Positions 1 to 8,901 of a stretch of DNA of 64,000 bases are shown here, piece by piece. The translations under genes and the position numbers were made by a program. The stretch is from NCBI GenBank assembly GCA_026125795.1, contig JAHCKM010000001.1, positions 1,984,001 through 2,048,000 on the forward strand, read 5' to 3'. How positions within the stretch are numbered: position 1 is the first letter of the stretch; each line of letters starts with the position of its first letter. The notes under the pieces are model-generated. The model saw only the letters and a list, made by a program, of their open reading frames with translations, had not been told where the DNA came from and ran no database searches. Source of the stretch: Burkholderiaceae bacterium. GTDB taxonomy: Bacteria; Pseudomonadota; Gammaproteobacteria; Burkholderiales; Burkholderiaceae_C.

Positions 1-333
1 GCACCGATCTTCGAAACCGCTTTCACCGTGGTGTTCGTCGCATCGGCGCTGTTCCTGCTCGCCGGGGCCGCCGTTCTGAAGCGCGCATCGCCAGCTCTGC
101 TGCGTGCCGGTGCCTGGATGGCGCTGCTGCTGATGTTGATGTATGCGCGGCGCTGGAGCGGCCAGCTGGCGGCACCATGGGCCGAGTGGGCCGGCTACCT
201 GATCCTGGTGGTGCCCGTGGTGGCCGGCGTGCTGTTGCTCGCGCTGGCGGCCCAGGCCTGGCGCGAGTTGGCGGGGGCGGCAGCGCCGGCAGGTGTCGGT
301 GCCGTGCCTCAGACCAGCGCTTCGATCAGATAG
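1..333 (+). CDS. Membrane protein, 5' truncated by window edge
   Basis: The reading frame is open from base 1 and ends at TAG 331-333, so the true start lies upstream. The visible 110 residues contain three hydrophobic segments: one near the start, one rich in Leu/Met (about residues 36-52) and one ending in LLLALAAQAW. This is a small integral membrane protein, but I do not recognise the family. Its last 25 bases overlap the 3' end of the convergent thiamine-diphosphate enzyme gene. A GTG at 28 could act as a start, but the hydrophobic stretch begins upstream of it, which favours truncation. Confidence 0.55.
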   Translation, partial: APIFETAFTVVFVASALFLLAGAAVLKRASPALLRAGAWMALLLMLMYARRWSGQLAAPWAEWAGYLILVVPVVAGVLLLALAAQAWRELAGAAAPAGVGAVPQTSASIR

Positions 334-1940
334 GGACCCTGGCTGGCGAAACCGCGCTCGGTCTCGCGGATGAACGCCTCGGGCGTCTGCACGCTGGCGC
401 CTGGCATGCCGTGGCCTCTGGCGATGGCGACCCAGTCGAGCGCGGGCGCGTCGAGCGTCAGCATGCGCGTCGCCTTGGGGCCGCTAACGGCGTGAACCCC
501 CTGGCTCGCTGCTGCGTGCGCGTCCCCCCGAGGGGAATCGGCCGCTTCGGGCGGCCGGGCGCGGCCGGCGCCCACGCTCTTCAGCTCGCCTTGCAGGATG
601 CGGTAGGCACGGTTCGCGAACACAACCACCACCACCGGCAGCGACTCGCGCGCGATGCTCCACAGGGCTTGCAAGGTGTACATCGCGCTGCCGTCGCCTT
701 CCAGCGCCAGCACCGGCCGACCCGGCGCGCCAATGGCCGCACCGAGCGCGGCCGGCAATCCGAAGCCGATCGCGCCGCCCATCACCGTCAGCCAATCGTG
801 CGGCGCGGCAGCGGCGAAACGGTTGCCGAACGCGCGGCCCGATGTGACGGCCTCGTCGACCACGATCGTCTGCTCCGGCAGCAGTGCAACCAGCGCGTGG
901 CCGATCAGATCGGCATCGAGCGTAGAAGCGCGGCGCAACGCATCGAGGTCGACCGCTGTCGGCGTATCGGGCGGCACGGCGCGGGCACCGAGTTCGTCGC
1001 ACAGCGCCTGCAGCGCGGCGGGCACGTCGTCGCGTGCGTCGCACAAGGTCTGCAGCGCGCAGCCGGCCGCCTTGAGCTGGCTCGGTTTACCCGGATAGGC
1101 AAAGAAGCCGATAGGTTCGGTGGCGCCGGCCATCACGAGACAATCGGCACCCTTGAGCTTGTCGAGTGCGGCGTCGGTTGCATACGGGAGACGCTCCAGG
1201 CGCGTGCGACCGCGGCCGCCTGCCGTGCGCGGGCTGTAAAACTCCGCCATGACTCGACAGCCGGTCTTACGCGCGATCGCCGCGGCGAGCGGCGCGCCGC
1301 GTTCGCCGACGCCGGCGGCGCCCACCAGCAGCAGCGCACGTTCTCCGAGCCGGGCGAGGGTCCGCGCGCACGCGCGCACCGCCTCGTCATCAGCAGGCTT
1401 CAGCGGTACCCGATCGGGGACGCGCGCGATGGCACCGCCAGGACCCCATGCGGTGTCAGCCGGCAGCGCGAGCGTCGCGATGCGGCCGAGCGCGCCGTCG
1501 CGCGTGGCGGCGATGGCCTGTGCGCCGGCAGCCGCCACGTCGAGCGAACGTTTGCAGGTGTACACCCAATGCGATACCGGCCTGGCGATGCCTTCGAGGT
1601 CGCTCTTGAGCGGTGACTCGAAACGCACGTGGTCCGTGGCGTGATCGCCGACGATGTTGACGATGCCCGAGCAGGCCTTCTTTGCGTTGTGCAGGTTGGC
1701 CAGGCCGTTGCCCAGGCCGGGCCCCAGGTGCAGCAGCGTGGCCGCCGGCTGACCCGTCATGCGGTAGTAGCCGTCGGCGGCCCCGGTCACCACGCCTTCG
1801 AACAGGCCGAGCACGCAGCGCGGCCCGTCGATGCGGTCGAGCGCCGCCACGAAGTGCATTTCGGACGTGCCGGGGTTGGCGAAGCACACGTCGACGCCGT
1901 TGGCGGCCAGCGTGGCCACAAGGGATTCGGCACCGTTCAT
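309..1940 (-). CDS. Thiamine-diphosphate enzyme, acetolactate synthase large-subunit-like, with in-frame repeat insertion
   Basis: The 543-residue protein has the three-domain layout of the acetolactate synthase/benzoylformate decarboxylase superfamily. The catalytic Glu lies in GLFEGVVTGAADGYYR (E48). The C-terminal cofactor motif begins GDGSAMYTLQ near residue 415 and its Asn is in FANRAY near 441. The ATG at 1938-1940 follows AAGGAA at suitable spacing; the upstream extension of the frame is an acnB shadow. Substrate is uncertain: it could be an acetolactate synthase or a decarboxylase of a related 2-oxo acid. Residues about 456-481 (Arg/Ala/Pro-rich, including DSPRGDAHAAASQG) are encoded by a copy of the dispersed repeat described below. 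They interrupt the sequence between the usual GELKSVGA and GPKA segments. The frame is kept, so a full-length protein is possible, but activity is not assured. Confidence 0.85.
   Translation of the reverse strand: MNGAESLVATLAANGVDVCFANPGTSEMHFVAALDRIDGPRCVLGLFEGVVTGAADGYYRMTGQPAATLLHLGPGLGNGLANLHNAKKACSGIVNIVGDHATDHVRFESPLKSDLEGIARPVSHWVYTCKRSLDVAAAGAQAIAATRDGALGRIATLALPADTAWGPGGAIARVPDRVPLKPADDEAVRACARTLARLGERALLLVGAAGVGERGAPLAAAIARKTGCRVMAEFYSPRTAGGRGRTRLERLPYATDAALDKLKGADCLVMAGATEPIGFFAYPGKPSQLKAAGCALQTLCDARDDVPAALQALCDELGARAVPPDTPTAVDLDALRRASTLDADLIGHALVALLPEQTIVVDEAVTSGRAFGNRFAAAAPHDWLTVMGGAIGFGLPAALGAAIGAPGRPVLALEGDGSAMYTLQALWSIARESLPVVVVVFANRAYRILQGELKSVGAGRARPPEAADSPRGDAHAAASQGVHAVSGPKATRMLTLDAPALDWVAIARGHGMPGASVQTPEAFIRETERGFASQGPYLIEALV
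495..573. repeat. Dispersed GC-rich palindromic repeat, copy 1 (inside coding sequence)
   Basis: This stretch carries the family's CCCCCTGGCTCGCT start, the CCCCCCGAGGGG palindromic core and the CTTCGGGCGGCCGGGCGC tail. It matches intergenic copies at 9755, 20261 (reverse), 42446, 45483 and 62421 (reverse). Here it is embedded in frame in the thiamine-diphosphate enzyme gene and adds about 26 residues. Confidence 0.75.
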
Positions 1941-2047
1941 CGCGTTCCTTTTCGGAAGGAGCGACGATGCTATCTCCACCAAGCGAACGCCGCGGATCTG
2001 GCCCTGCCAGTCCGCTGGCGTTCCACCCCTTGAGGAGAAAGTGGCCG

Positions 2048-4651
2048 CTAGGCCAGTGCGGGGGTGGTCACATTCTTCGCCGTGTCGACGTATTCCTCGA
2101 TCTGGTCGAAGTTCATGTAGCGGTACACCGTCGTCGCGTCCTTGTTGATCACGCCCATGTCGGCGTGGTACTCGGCCACCGTCGGCAGGCGGCCGAGCTT
2201 CGATGCGATAGCGGCCAACTCGGCCGAGGCGAGGTACACGTTGGTGTTCTTGCCCAGGCGGTTGGGGAAATTGCGCGTGCTGGTGGAGACCACGGTCGCG
2301 CCTTCGCGCACCTGCGCCTGGTTGCCCATGCACAGGCTGCAGCCCGGCATCTCGGTGCGCGCGCCAGCGGCGCCGAACACGCCGTAGTGGCCTTCCTTGG
2401 TCAGCTCGGCCTGGTCCATCTTGGTGGGCGGCGCGACCCACAGCTTGACCGGGATGTCACGCCTGCCTTCGAGCAGCTTGCTGGCGGCGCGAAAGTGGCC
2501 AATGTTGGTCATGCACGAGCCGATGAATGCCTCGTCGATCTTGGCGCCCGCCACCTCGCTGAGCAGCTTGGCGTCGTCGGGATCGTTGGGGCAGCACAGC
2601 ACCGGCTCTTTCAGCTGATCGAGGTCGATCTCGATCACCGCGGCGTACTCGGCATCCCGGTCGGCCTCGAGGAGCTGCGGCTTGGCGAGCCACGCTTCCA
2701 CTGCCTGGATGCGCCGTTGCAGCGTGCGCGCGTCCTGGTAGCCCTGCGCGATCATGTTCTTCATCAGCACCACGTTGCTGGTGAGGTACTCGACGATCGG
2801 CGCCTGGTTGAGCTTGACGGTGCAGCCGGCGGCCGAGCGCTCGGCACTGGCGTCGCTCAACTCGAAGGCCTGCTCCACCTTGAGGTCGGGCAGCCCCTCG
2901 ATCTCCAGGATGCGACCGGAGAAGACGTTCTTCTTGCCTTGCTTGGCCACCGTGAGCAGGCCCTGCCGGATCGCAAAGTAGGGAATCGCGTGCACCAGGT
3001 CGCGCAGCGTGATGCCGGGTTGCATCCTGCCCTTGAAGCGCACCAGCACGCTCTCGGGCATGTCGAGCGGCATCACGCCGGTGGCGGCGGCGAACGCCAC
3101 CAGACCCGAGCCGGCCGGGAAACTGATACCGATCGGAAAGCGCGTGTGCGAGTCGCCGCCGGTGCCGCAGGTGTCGGGCAGCAGCAGGCGGTTGAGCCAG
3201 GAATGGATCACGCCGTCGCCCACGCGCAGCGACACGCCGCCGCGGTTGCTCATGAACGCCGGCAACTCGCGGTGCGTCTTGATGTCCACCGGCTTCGGGT
3301 ACGGCGCGGTATGGCAGAAGCTCTGCATCACCAGGTCGGCGCTGAAGCCCAGGCAGGCGAGGTCTTTCAGCTCGTCGCGTGTCATCGGGCCGGTGGTGTC
3401 CTGCGAACCGACGGTGGTCATCTTCGGTTCGCAGTAGGTGCCGGGTCGCACGCCCTGGCCTTCGGGGAGGCCGCAGGCGCGTCCCACCATCTTTTGAGCC
3501 AGCGTGAAGCCCTTGCCGCTGTCCTGGGGCACCTGCGGCAGGCGAAACACCGTGGACGCCTTCAGTCCCAGGTGTTCGCGCGCCTTGGCAGTGAGCGAAC
3601 GGCCGATGATCAGGTTGATGCGGCCGCCGGCGCGCACCTCGTCGAGCAGAACATCACTCTTGAGCTGGAAGGTGGCGACGGTGGCGCCGTTCTTGACGAT
3701 CTTGCCGTCATAGGGCAGCACGTCGGCCACGTCGCCCATCTCGAGCTGCGACACGTCCACCTCGATCGGCAGGGCGCCGGAGTCTTCCTGCGTGTTGAAG
3801 AAGATCGGCGCGATCTTGCCGCCGAGCGTGATGCCGCCGAAACGCTTGTTGGGCACGAACGGGATGTCTTGTCCGGTGGCCCAGATCACGCTGTTGGTCG
3901 CGCTTTTGCGCGATGAACCGGTGCCCACCACATCGCCGACATAGGCCACGGTGTGGCCTTTCTTCTTCAGGTCCTCGATGAACTGGATCGGACCGCGTTT
4001 GCCGTCCTCCTCGGGCCTGAACGCGGCGCCTGCGCGCGTGTTCTTCAGCATCGCGAGGTAGTGCATCGGGATGTCGGGCCGGCTCCACGCGTCGGGCGCG
4101 GGCGACAGGTCGTCGGTGTTGGTTTCGCCGGGCACCTTGAACACGGTGACGGTGATCTTCATCGGCACCTCCGGACGCGACGTGAACCACTCGGCATCGG
4201 CCCAGCTCTGGATCACCTGCTGCGCGAACCCGTTGCCGGCCTTGGCCTTGATCGCCACGTCGTGGAAATAGTCGAACATCAACAACGTTGCCTTCAGCGC
4301 CTGGGCGGCGGCAGGGGCGACGCTGGCATCGTCGAGCAGGTCGATCAGCGGCTTGACGTTGTAGCCCCCGACCATCGTGCCGAGCAACTCGGTGGCACGC
4401 GTCCGGGAGATCAGCGGCACCTGGATGTCGCCATGTGCCACGGCGGCCAGGAACGAGGCCTTTACCTTGGCCGCGTCGTCCACGCCGGGAGGCACGCGCT
4501 GCACCAGCAGATCCAGCAGATAAGCCTCTTCGCCGGGCGGCGGGCTCTTGATCAGCTCTATCAACTCGGCGGTCTGCCTGGCATCGAGCGGCAGCGGCGG
4601 AATGCCGAGCGCGGCGCGTTCGGCAGCGTGTTGGCGGTAGGCGGTGAGCAT
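2048..4651 (-). CDS. acnB: Bifunctional aconitate hydratase 2 / 2-methylisocitrate dehydratase
   Basis: This 867-residue protein is AcnB, which interconverts citrate and isocitrate and can hydrate 2-methylaconitate. Length matches the E. coli enzyme (about 865). The [4Fe-4S] ligands fall at the familiar positions: Cys in FIGSCMTN near residue 710 and two Cys in PGCSLCMGN near 769 and 772. The N-terminal HEAT-like domain (about residues 1-160) precedes the aconitase domains, the arrangement specific to AcnB. The start follows a GGAG about ten bases upstream. A perfect 18-bp palindrome lies about 50 bp upstream (4699-4716) and probably controls transcription. The gene is part of the TCA cluster with mdh, sdh and gltA. 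It is also the dehydratase for propionate via methylcitrate, although prp genes are not seen here. Confidence 0.97.
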   Translation of the reverse strand: MLTAYRQHAAERAALGIPPLPLDARQTAELIELIKSPPPGEEAYLLDLLVQRVPPGVDDAAKVKASFLAAVAHGDIQVPLISRTRATELLGTMVGGYNVKPLIDLLDDASVAPAAAQALKATLLMFDYFHDVAIKAKAGNGFAQQVIQSWADAEWFTSRPEVPMKITVTVFKVPGETNTDDLSPAPDAWSRPDIPMHYLAMLKNTRAGAAFRPEEDGKRGPIQFIEDLKKKGHTVAYVGDVVGTGSSRKSATNSVIWATGQDIPFVPNKRFGGITLGGKIAPIFFNTQEDSGALPIEVDVSQLEMGDVADVLPYDGKIVKNGATVATFQLKSDVLLDEVRAGGRINLIIGRSLTAKAREHLGLKASTVFRLPQVPQDSGKGFTLAQKMVGRACGLPEGQGVRPGTYCEPKMTTVGSQDTTGPMTRDELKDLACLGFSADLVMQSFCHTAPYPKPVDIKTHRELPAFMSNRGGVSLRVGDGVIHSWLNRLLLPDTCGTGGDSHTRFPIGISFPAGSGLVAFAAATGVMPLDMPESVLVRFKGRMQPGITLRDLVHAIPYFAIRQGLLTVAKQGKKNVFSGRILEIEGLPDLKVEQAFELSDASAERSAAGCTVKLNQAPIVEYLTSNVVLMKNMIAQGYQDARTLQRRIQAVEAWLAKPQLLEADRDAEYAAVIEIDLDQLKEPVLCCPNDPDDAKLLSEVAGAKIDEAFIGSCMTNIGHFRAASKLLEGRRDIPVKLWVAPPTKMDQAELTKEGHYGVFGAAGARTEMPGCSLCMGNQAQVREGATVVSTSTRNFPNRLGKNTNVYLASAELAAIASKLGRLPTVAEYHADMGVINKDATTVYRYMNFDQIEEYVDTAKNVTTPALA

Positions 4652-4692
4652 CGGGCGGTTCTCCGGGACAAAGCGTTCGGGTCGTTGCTCGG

Positions 4693-4716
4693 CATTCTAA
4701 GTCTTATATAAGACTT
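4693..4716 (-). promoter_or_regulatory. Perfect palindrome and candidate -10 upstream of acnB
   Basis: AAGTCTTATATAAGACTT at 4699-4716 is an 18-bp perfect inverted repeat and an A+T island in GC-rich DNA. On the minus strand it is followed at once by TAGAAT (4694-4699), a five-of-six match to a sigma-70 -10 box, so the palindrome would fill the promoter spacer. Operators of HutC-subfamily GntR regulators have this form (short arms around a central TATA). A regulator of that subfamily is encoded at 8902-9669. The pairing of site and regulator is inference. Confidence 0.6.
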
Positions 4717-4778
4717 GAACAGCTTTTCGGCCGCGACGGGGCGTTGCACCTGTCATGCAGGTCACGGGTCCGGCGTTG

Positions 4779-4809
4779 AAAACGAGAAAGCCCGCCGTTG
4801 GGGCGGGCT
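4779..4809 (-). terminator. Rho-independent terminator after the 44-residue ORF
   Basis: The stem AGCCCGCC/GGCGGGCT (4789-4796 with 4802-4809) has a 5-nt loop. On the minus strand it is followed by a T-rich run (TTTCTCGTTTTC). It lies about 55 bp downstream of the small gene at 4863-4997 and ends transcription before the acnB promoter region. Confidence 0.75.
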
Positions 4810-4862
4810 GTCGGGCTGGGGTTCGTTCGCGGCGCTTCGACGCGCGCGAATGACGCGCGGCC

Positions 4863-4997
4863 TCAGGTGTTGTCACGCATCCATTTGGCGGCCCATTCGT
4901 CAGAGCGGCGCTGTTCGCGCGCACCGGTGGTCATGGTCCAGACGAGGGCGCCGGTGGCGAAGCCGAGCGGCACGATGGCAAGAAAGACGTTGATCAT
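4863..4997 (-). CDS. Small single-pass membrane protein, 44 aa, unknown function
   Basis: This short ORF begins MINVFLAIVPLGFATGALVW, which is a single hydrophobic segment, followed by a charged tail (GAREQRRSDEWAAKWMRDNT). Third codon positions are strongly GC-biased (ATC, GTC, GCC, CTC, GGC), as expected for a real gene here. An AGGA lies just upstream of the ATG. A clear rho-independent terminator follows it, which supports it as an independent small transcription unit. The topology is likely N-terminus in the membrane and a cytoplasmic basic/acidic tail. I do not recognise the family. Confidence 0.6.
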   Translation of the reverse strand: MINVFLAIVPLGFATGALVWTMTTGAREQRRSDEWAAKWMRDNT

Positions 4998-5138
4998 GTT
5001 CCTGTGCAGGGAGGGTTGAAAAAAGGGCGCATCGATGAATGCTGCGGTGCAGCATAACAGATCCCAAAGGCCGATGCGGGGGTGCGACCCGATCCGGGCG
5101 CAACCGCCAGTGGGGTATTGGAGGCGCGCCGCCGTGAC

Positions 5139-5396
5139 TCAGGCGGCGACAGCTTCGAGCAAGGTGTTTTCCGACGTGAGTTCGCCCGCTGCGGACCGTG
5201 CGCGCGATGCGCCGAGCGGCTTGCCCTCGTCGACCGCGGCATCCCAGGCGACCCACTCGGTGCTTTGCATGCGCCCCGGCCGGTCGGCCGAATGACGCTG
5301 GCGCGTCAAAGTCTTGAGGGCAGGGGATTGCTCGCACAGGGCGAGAACGGCGCTCGGATCGACCAGCGAAGCGAAGAAGTTGGAGGAAGCGGACAC
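5139..5396 (-). CDS. Hypothetical protein, 85 aa
   Basis: The ORF starts at GTG 5394-5396; no ATG is available upstream before a stop. Codon use is GC3-rich and the composition is that of a soluble globular protein (SNFFASLVDPSAVLALCEQS near the N-terminus, ending LLEAVAA). No clear Shine-Dalgarno sequence precedes the GTG. It lies about 140 bp upstream of the 44-residue membrane protein gene on the same strand and the two could share a transcript. I do not recognise it. The alternative is a chance ORF. Confidence 0.5.
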   Translation of the reverse strand: MSASSNFFASLVDPSAVLALCEQSPALKTLTRQRHSADRPGRMQSTEWVAWDAAVDEGKPLGASRARSAAGELTSENTLLEAVAA

Positions 5397-5600
5397 GGCA
5401 GTGGAGGCAGGTGCGGACGAAAAGCGCGCACTCTACGGTCCCATCGGTCCGCCGCCGTGTATAGCCGACTCTAGCGTCGGGAATTGAGCGCGACTTATGT
5501 CGCGGCTTGGCCTCGATCGGCATGCATCGGCCCCATCGCTGTTGCGGCGCGGGCCTGCGACGCGCAACCGGCGTGAAGGCACGAAGCGCCGGGTGAGGCC

Positions 5601-5640
5601 CAAAAATGCAACAGCCCCGCTGCGGCGGGGCTGTTGCATT
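5601..5640 (-). terminator. Rho-independent terminator of the secreted-paralogue genes
   Basis: A perfect 16-bp stem (5605-5620 with 5625-5640) closes a TGCG loop. On the minus strand the stem is followed by TTTTGGGC. It begins 15 bp after the stop of the gene at 5656-6063, so it terminates that transcript. Confidence 0.85.
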
Positions 5641-5655
5641 GCTGGGATCGCGGGA

Positions 5656-6063
5656 TCAGGTGCGCTGGCTCGGATGCACGCAGTTGTCGACCATGCGCTG
5701 GCCGATCTTGCTGTTCATCAACATCGACTTGTTGGCGATCTGCAGCCACATCATCCCGGCCTTCTTGTCCTCCAGACGCACAGCGCCGGTGGTGGTGGCC
5801 TCGGGCGCCATCAGGTACGACTTGCCCTTGTGTTCGACGTTGAACCAGCCCTTTTGGTTGGGGATGGCGGCGACGTTGACCGACTGGTCGAACTCGCAGC
5901 GCGATTGGCCGGTGAGCACGCGGTCAGCTGTGCTGAGTTGCTCGGCCGACAACGCCGCGTACTGTTGTTTTGTCGCTGGCTTGGCAGCCGGCTTGTGCTT
6001 CTCGGCGGCCATCGCGCCAATCGACAGCGCGGTGGCAATGGCAACGAGGGTCAGGCGCTTCAT
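5656..6063 (-). CDS. Secreted hypothetical protein, paralogue A
   Basis: The 135-residue product begins MKRLTLVAIATALSIGAMAA, a typical Sec signal peptide, after a good AGGAGA ribosome binding site. The mature part has two conserved blocks also present in the neighbour at 6251-6760: DRVLTGQSRCEFDQSVNV, and LEDKKAGMMWLQI followed by KSMLMNSKIGQR and DNCVHP. Two cysteines (CEFDQ and DNC) are shared and could form a disulfide in the periplasm. The function is unknown. A strong terminator follows directly. I chose MKRLT over the longer frame because of the ribosome site and signal peptide. Confidence 0.8.
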   Translation of the reverse strand: MKRLTLVAIATALSIGAMAAEKHKPAAKPATKQQYAALSAEQLSTADRVLTGQSRCEFDQSVNVAAIPNQKGWFNVEHKGKSYLMAPEATTTGAVRLEDKKAGMMWLQIANKSMLMNSKIGQRMVDNCVHPSQRT

Positions 6064-6250
6064 TCGTATCTCTCCTTGGGGAAGCGGGGTGCAAAGCATT
6101 CTTTACAGAGCGCTTCGCCCAAGGCGTTGCCAATTGATTCGGTGCGCGATTTCGCCCGTGTCACTCTTCACGGAAGTGCACGTGGTGACACACCTGGCCA
6201 GGCGCGTCACAAACGCCGCTCTGAGCGCACGCCGTGCGCTCCACAGGGCA

Positions 6251-6760
6251 TCAAGGCTTGCGTTCGGCGGCGCCTTCGACGGCCCTCACCGCGGCCCGTT
6301 GCTCGGGGTGCAGGCAGTTGTCGGCCAGGCGCTGGCCGATCTTGCTGTTCATCAGCATCGACTTCGAGGGAATCTGCAGCCACACGATGCCGGCCTTCTT
6401 GTCCTCCAGCCGCAACGCGCCGCTCGTGGTCTCTTCAGGGACCACGGTGTAGGACGCCTTCTTGTAGGTCAGCTTGAAGTGCCCCGGCTTGCCATCGATG
6501 CGCACGAGGTTCACCACCTGATCGAACTCGCAGGCCGCGTCCCCGGTGTGCACACGGTCGGCGATCTCCAACTGGGCTTCGCTGACGCGCTGAACGGTTT
6601 CTTCGGCCAGCGCACGGCCCTTGGCCTTGTCGGCGCGCTGCTGCGCCGCCGATGGTTTGGCGGGCTTGCTGCCTTTGGCCTTTTCGTCGGCGGCAGGGAG
6701 CGGCGTGGCCCAGGCCAACAAGGCGATCGCGGCGACGCCGCGCATGATGCTGGTTTGCAT
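6251..6760 (-). CDS. Secreted hypothetical protein, paralogue B
   Basis: The 169-residue product starts MQTSIMRGVAAIALLAWATP with a signal peptide ending near PAAD. A Lys/Ala-rich linker follows, then a C-terminal domain that matches paralogue A over about 90 residues, including CEFDQ, LEDKKAG, KSMLMNSKIGQR and DNCLHP. The tail EGAAERKP is longer than in A. The two genes are in tandem on the same strand, 187 bp apart, which suggests a local duplication. The extracytoplasmic role is unknown. Confidence 0.8.
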   Translation of the reverse strand: MQTSIMRGVAAIALLAWATPLPAADEKAKGSKPAKPSAAQQRADKAKGRALAEETVQRVSEAQLEIADRVHTGDAACEFDQVVNLVRIDGKPGHFKLTYKKASYTVVPEETTSGALRLEDKKAGIVWLQIPSKSMLMNSKIGQRLADNCLHPEQRAAVRAVEGAAERKP

Positions 6761-6781
6761 GCGCTTTCCCTCGGGTTCTGT

Positions 6782-7795
6782 TCATGCCGCTTCGATGCCG
6801 AACCAGGCCTGTTCAGCCTCGGCCGGCAGCGGCTGCCCGGTGCGGCGCGCGCGCTCGATCACCTGCCAGTAATAGCGGTAGCTCGCGCGGTCGTGCAGCA
6901 GCTCGCGGTGGCGGATCGGTGCCCACTGCGCGGCGATGCCGGCGTTGATGATCTCGATCGCCTCGTCGAGTTCGGCCACCGTGGGCGCAAACGTCTCGAC
7001 GATCGGCTGCACCTGCGACGGGTGGATGCTCCACATGCGCGTGAAGCCGAACTCGTGCGCCGCCCGTGCGGCGGCGGTCTGGATCGCCTTTGCGTGCTTG
7101 AACTCGGTCACCACGCTGTGCGAGGGCACCTTGGCAGCGGCATGGCACGCGGCGCTGATCTCGAGCTTGGCGCGACGGATCAGCGGATGCTCGAACTGAC
7201 CTTGCGCGCTCATTGCCGTGGCCGGCACAGCGCCCTGGTGCGCCGAAACGAAATCCATCAACCCGAACGACAGCGATTGCACGCGCGGCAACGCGGCGAT
7301 CGCGAACACATCGCGCAGCGCGCCATGGGTCTCGATCAGAAAGTGCACGGCGGGCCCCTGCGCCTGCCGGTGGCGCTTGGCCGCCGCGTCGATGGCGCTG
7401 ATGGCCCGTTTGGCATCCGCCAGATCGCGCGGCTTGGGCACCATCAGGTACGGCAACCTCTTGCCGGCGCGCGACACCAGCACCTCGACGTCGTCGGCGA
7501 ACTTGGGGTGATCGATCGGATGCACGCGCGCGCCGACGCGCCCGAAGCGGTTTTCGCTCGACAGCAGCAGGTCGGTGGCCATGCGCACGTGCTGCTGCTC
7601 GGCGCCCACGGGCGCACCGTCTTCGCAGTCGAAGGTGATGTCGAACACCGGGCCCAACTCGGCCTGCAACTGCAGGCTCTTGACCATGCGCTCCTCGACG
7701 CCGCAATAGTGGTCGCACACCGGGATCTGCGGCGCGAGTTCGCCGTCGGCGAACAACACGTCGCGTGGGTGCGCAGCGCCGTTGCTCATCGCCAC
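6782..7795 (-). CDS. HpcH/HpaI aldolase / citrate lyase beta-like (CitE-like) protein
   Basis: The 337-residue protein belongs to the CitE-like branch of the HpcH/HpaI aldolase family, a TIM barrel using Mg2+ and CoA esters. Visible landmarks are [11 protein letters not shown] near the N-terminus (acidic metal-binding region), [11 protein letters not shown] (conserved Glu) and the substrate-loop segment [11 protein letters not shown]. No citF or citD genes are present, so it is not part of a citrate lyase complex. A malyl-CoA, citramalyl-CoA or related lyase/thioesterase role is likely. It starts 7 bp after the mdh stop and is almost certainly cotranscribed with mdh. Confidence 0.85.
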   Translation of the reverse strand: MAMSNGAAHPRDVLFADGELAPQIPVCDHYCGVEERMVKSLQLQAELGPVFDITFDCEDGAPVGAEQQHVRMATDLLLSSENRFGRVGARVHPIDHPKFADDVEVLVSRAGKRLPYLMVPKPRDLADAKRAISAIDAAAKRHRQAQGPAVHFLIETHGALRDVFAIAALPRVQSLSFGLMDFVSAHQGAVPATAMSAQGQFEHPLIRRAKLEISAACHAAAKVPSHSVVTEFKHAKAIQTAAARAAHEFGFTRMWSIHPSQVQPIVETFAPTVAELDEAIEIINAGIAAQWAPIRHRELLHDRASYRYYWQVIERARRTGQPLPAEAEQAWFGIEAA

Positions 7796-7802
7796 GTTCG
7801 GG

Positions 7803-8789
7803 TCACAGCAGGTGCTTGACGCCTTCCTGCTCCTCCTGCAGCTCCTTCAGCGTGAGGTTGATGCGCTCCTGGCTGAAGGCATCGATCGCGAGGCCTTCGA
7901 TGATCTTGTATTCGCCACCCGCGCAGGTGACCGGGAAGCCAAACATCACGTCCTTGGGGATCCCGTATTCACCGCCGGACGGCACGCCCATCGTCACCCA
8001 CTTGCCGTGGGTGCCGAGCGCCCAATCGCGCATGTGGTCGATGGCGGCGTTGGCGGCCGAGGCCGCCGACGACAGGCCGCGCGCCTCGATGACCGCCGCG
8101 CCGCGCTTGCCGACGGTGGGCAGGAAGACGTCCTTGTTCCAGGCCTGGTCGTTGATCAGGTCCTTCACCGACTGGCCGTCGATGGTGGCGAATCGGTAGT
8201 CGGCGTACATCGTGGGCGAGTGGTTGCCCCACACGCACAGCTTCTCGATCGAGGCCACCGGCTTGCCGGTCTTGGCGGCGATCTGCGAGGCCGCGCGGTT
8301 GTGATCCAGGCGCAGCATCGCGGTGAAGTGCTTCGCCGGCAGGCCAGGAGCCGATTTCATCGCGATGTAGGCGTTGGTGTTGGCCGGATTACCCACCACC
8401 AACACGCGGACGTTGCGGCTGGCCGCCTTGTCGAGCGCCTTGCCCTGATTGGTGAAGATCTGCGCGTTGGCCGCCAGCAGGTCCTTGCGCTCCATGCCGG
8501 GCCCGCGCGGGCGTGCACCGACGAGCAGCGCATAGTCGGTGTCCTTGAAGGCGGTGTTCGGATCGCCGTGTGCTTCCATCCCGGCCAGCAGCGGGAAAGC
8601 ACAGTCCTCCAGTTCCATCATCACGCCCTTGAGCGCCTTCTGCGCCTTCTCGTCCGGAATCTCCAGCAGTTGCAGGATCACCGGCTGGTCCTTGCCGAGC
8701 ATCTCGCCGGCGGCGATGCGGAACAACAACGCATAACCGATCTGGCCGGCAGCGCCGGTGACGGCCACGCGAACGGGCTTCTTGCTCAT
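7803..8789 (-). CDS. mdh: Malate dehydrogenase
   Basis: The 328-residue NAD-dependent enzyme oxidises malate to oxaloacetate. It has the N-terminal Rossmann motif [13 protein letters not shown], the [11 protein letters not shown] segment, and the catalytic His in [12 protein letters not shown]. The length and sequence match the proteobacterial MDH type common in Burkholderiales. I chose the ATG at 8787-8789 ([10 protein letters not shown]) with GGAG upstream over a TTG two codons earlier. It is divergent from the GntR gene at 8902, so the 112-bp gap holds both promoters. Confidence 0.97.
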   Translation of the reverse strand: MSKKPVRVAVTGAAGQIGYALLFRIAAGEMLGKDQPVILQLLEIPDEKAQKALKGVMMELEDCAFPLLAGMEAHGDPNTAFKDTDYALLVGARPRGPGMERKDLLAANAQIFTNQGKALDKAASRNVRVLVVGNPANTNAYIAMKSAPGLPAKHFTAMLRLDHNRAASQIAAKTGKPVASIEKLCVWGNHSPTMYADYRFATIDGQSVKDLINDQAWNKDVFLPTVGKRGAAVIEARGLSSAASAANAAIDHMRDWALGTHGKWVTMGVPSGGEYGIPKDVMFGFPVTCAGGEYKIIEGLAIDAFSQERINLTLKELQEEQEGVKHLL

Positions 8790-8901
8790 GGGCAACTCCA
8801 GGAAAGAGGGATTCGGGTGTGTGGTGCGCTGTCGAATGGAATCGACGCGTCGGGCACGAAGTGTAGGTCAGGCCGCTCGAAGCCTGTGCTGCAATGGAGG
8901 C

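Noticed and set aside
1682-3916. A 744-codon plus-strand frame opposite acnB
   Set aside because: acnB on the other strand has all catalytic cysteines; this frame has no recognisable domain.
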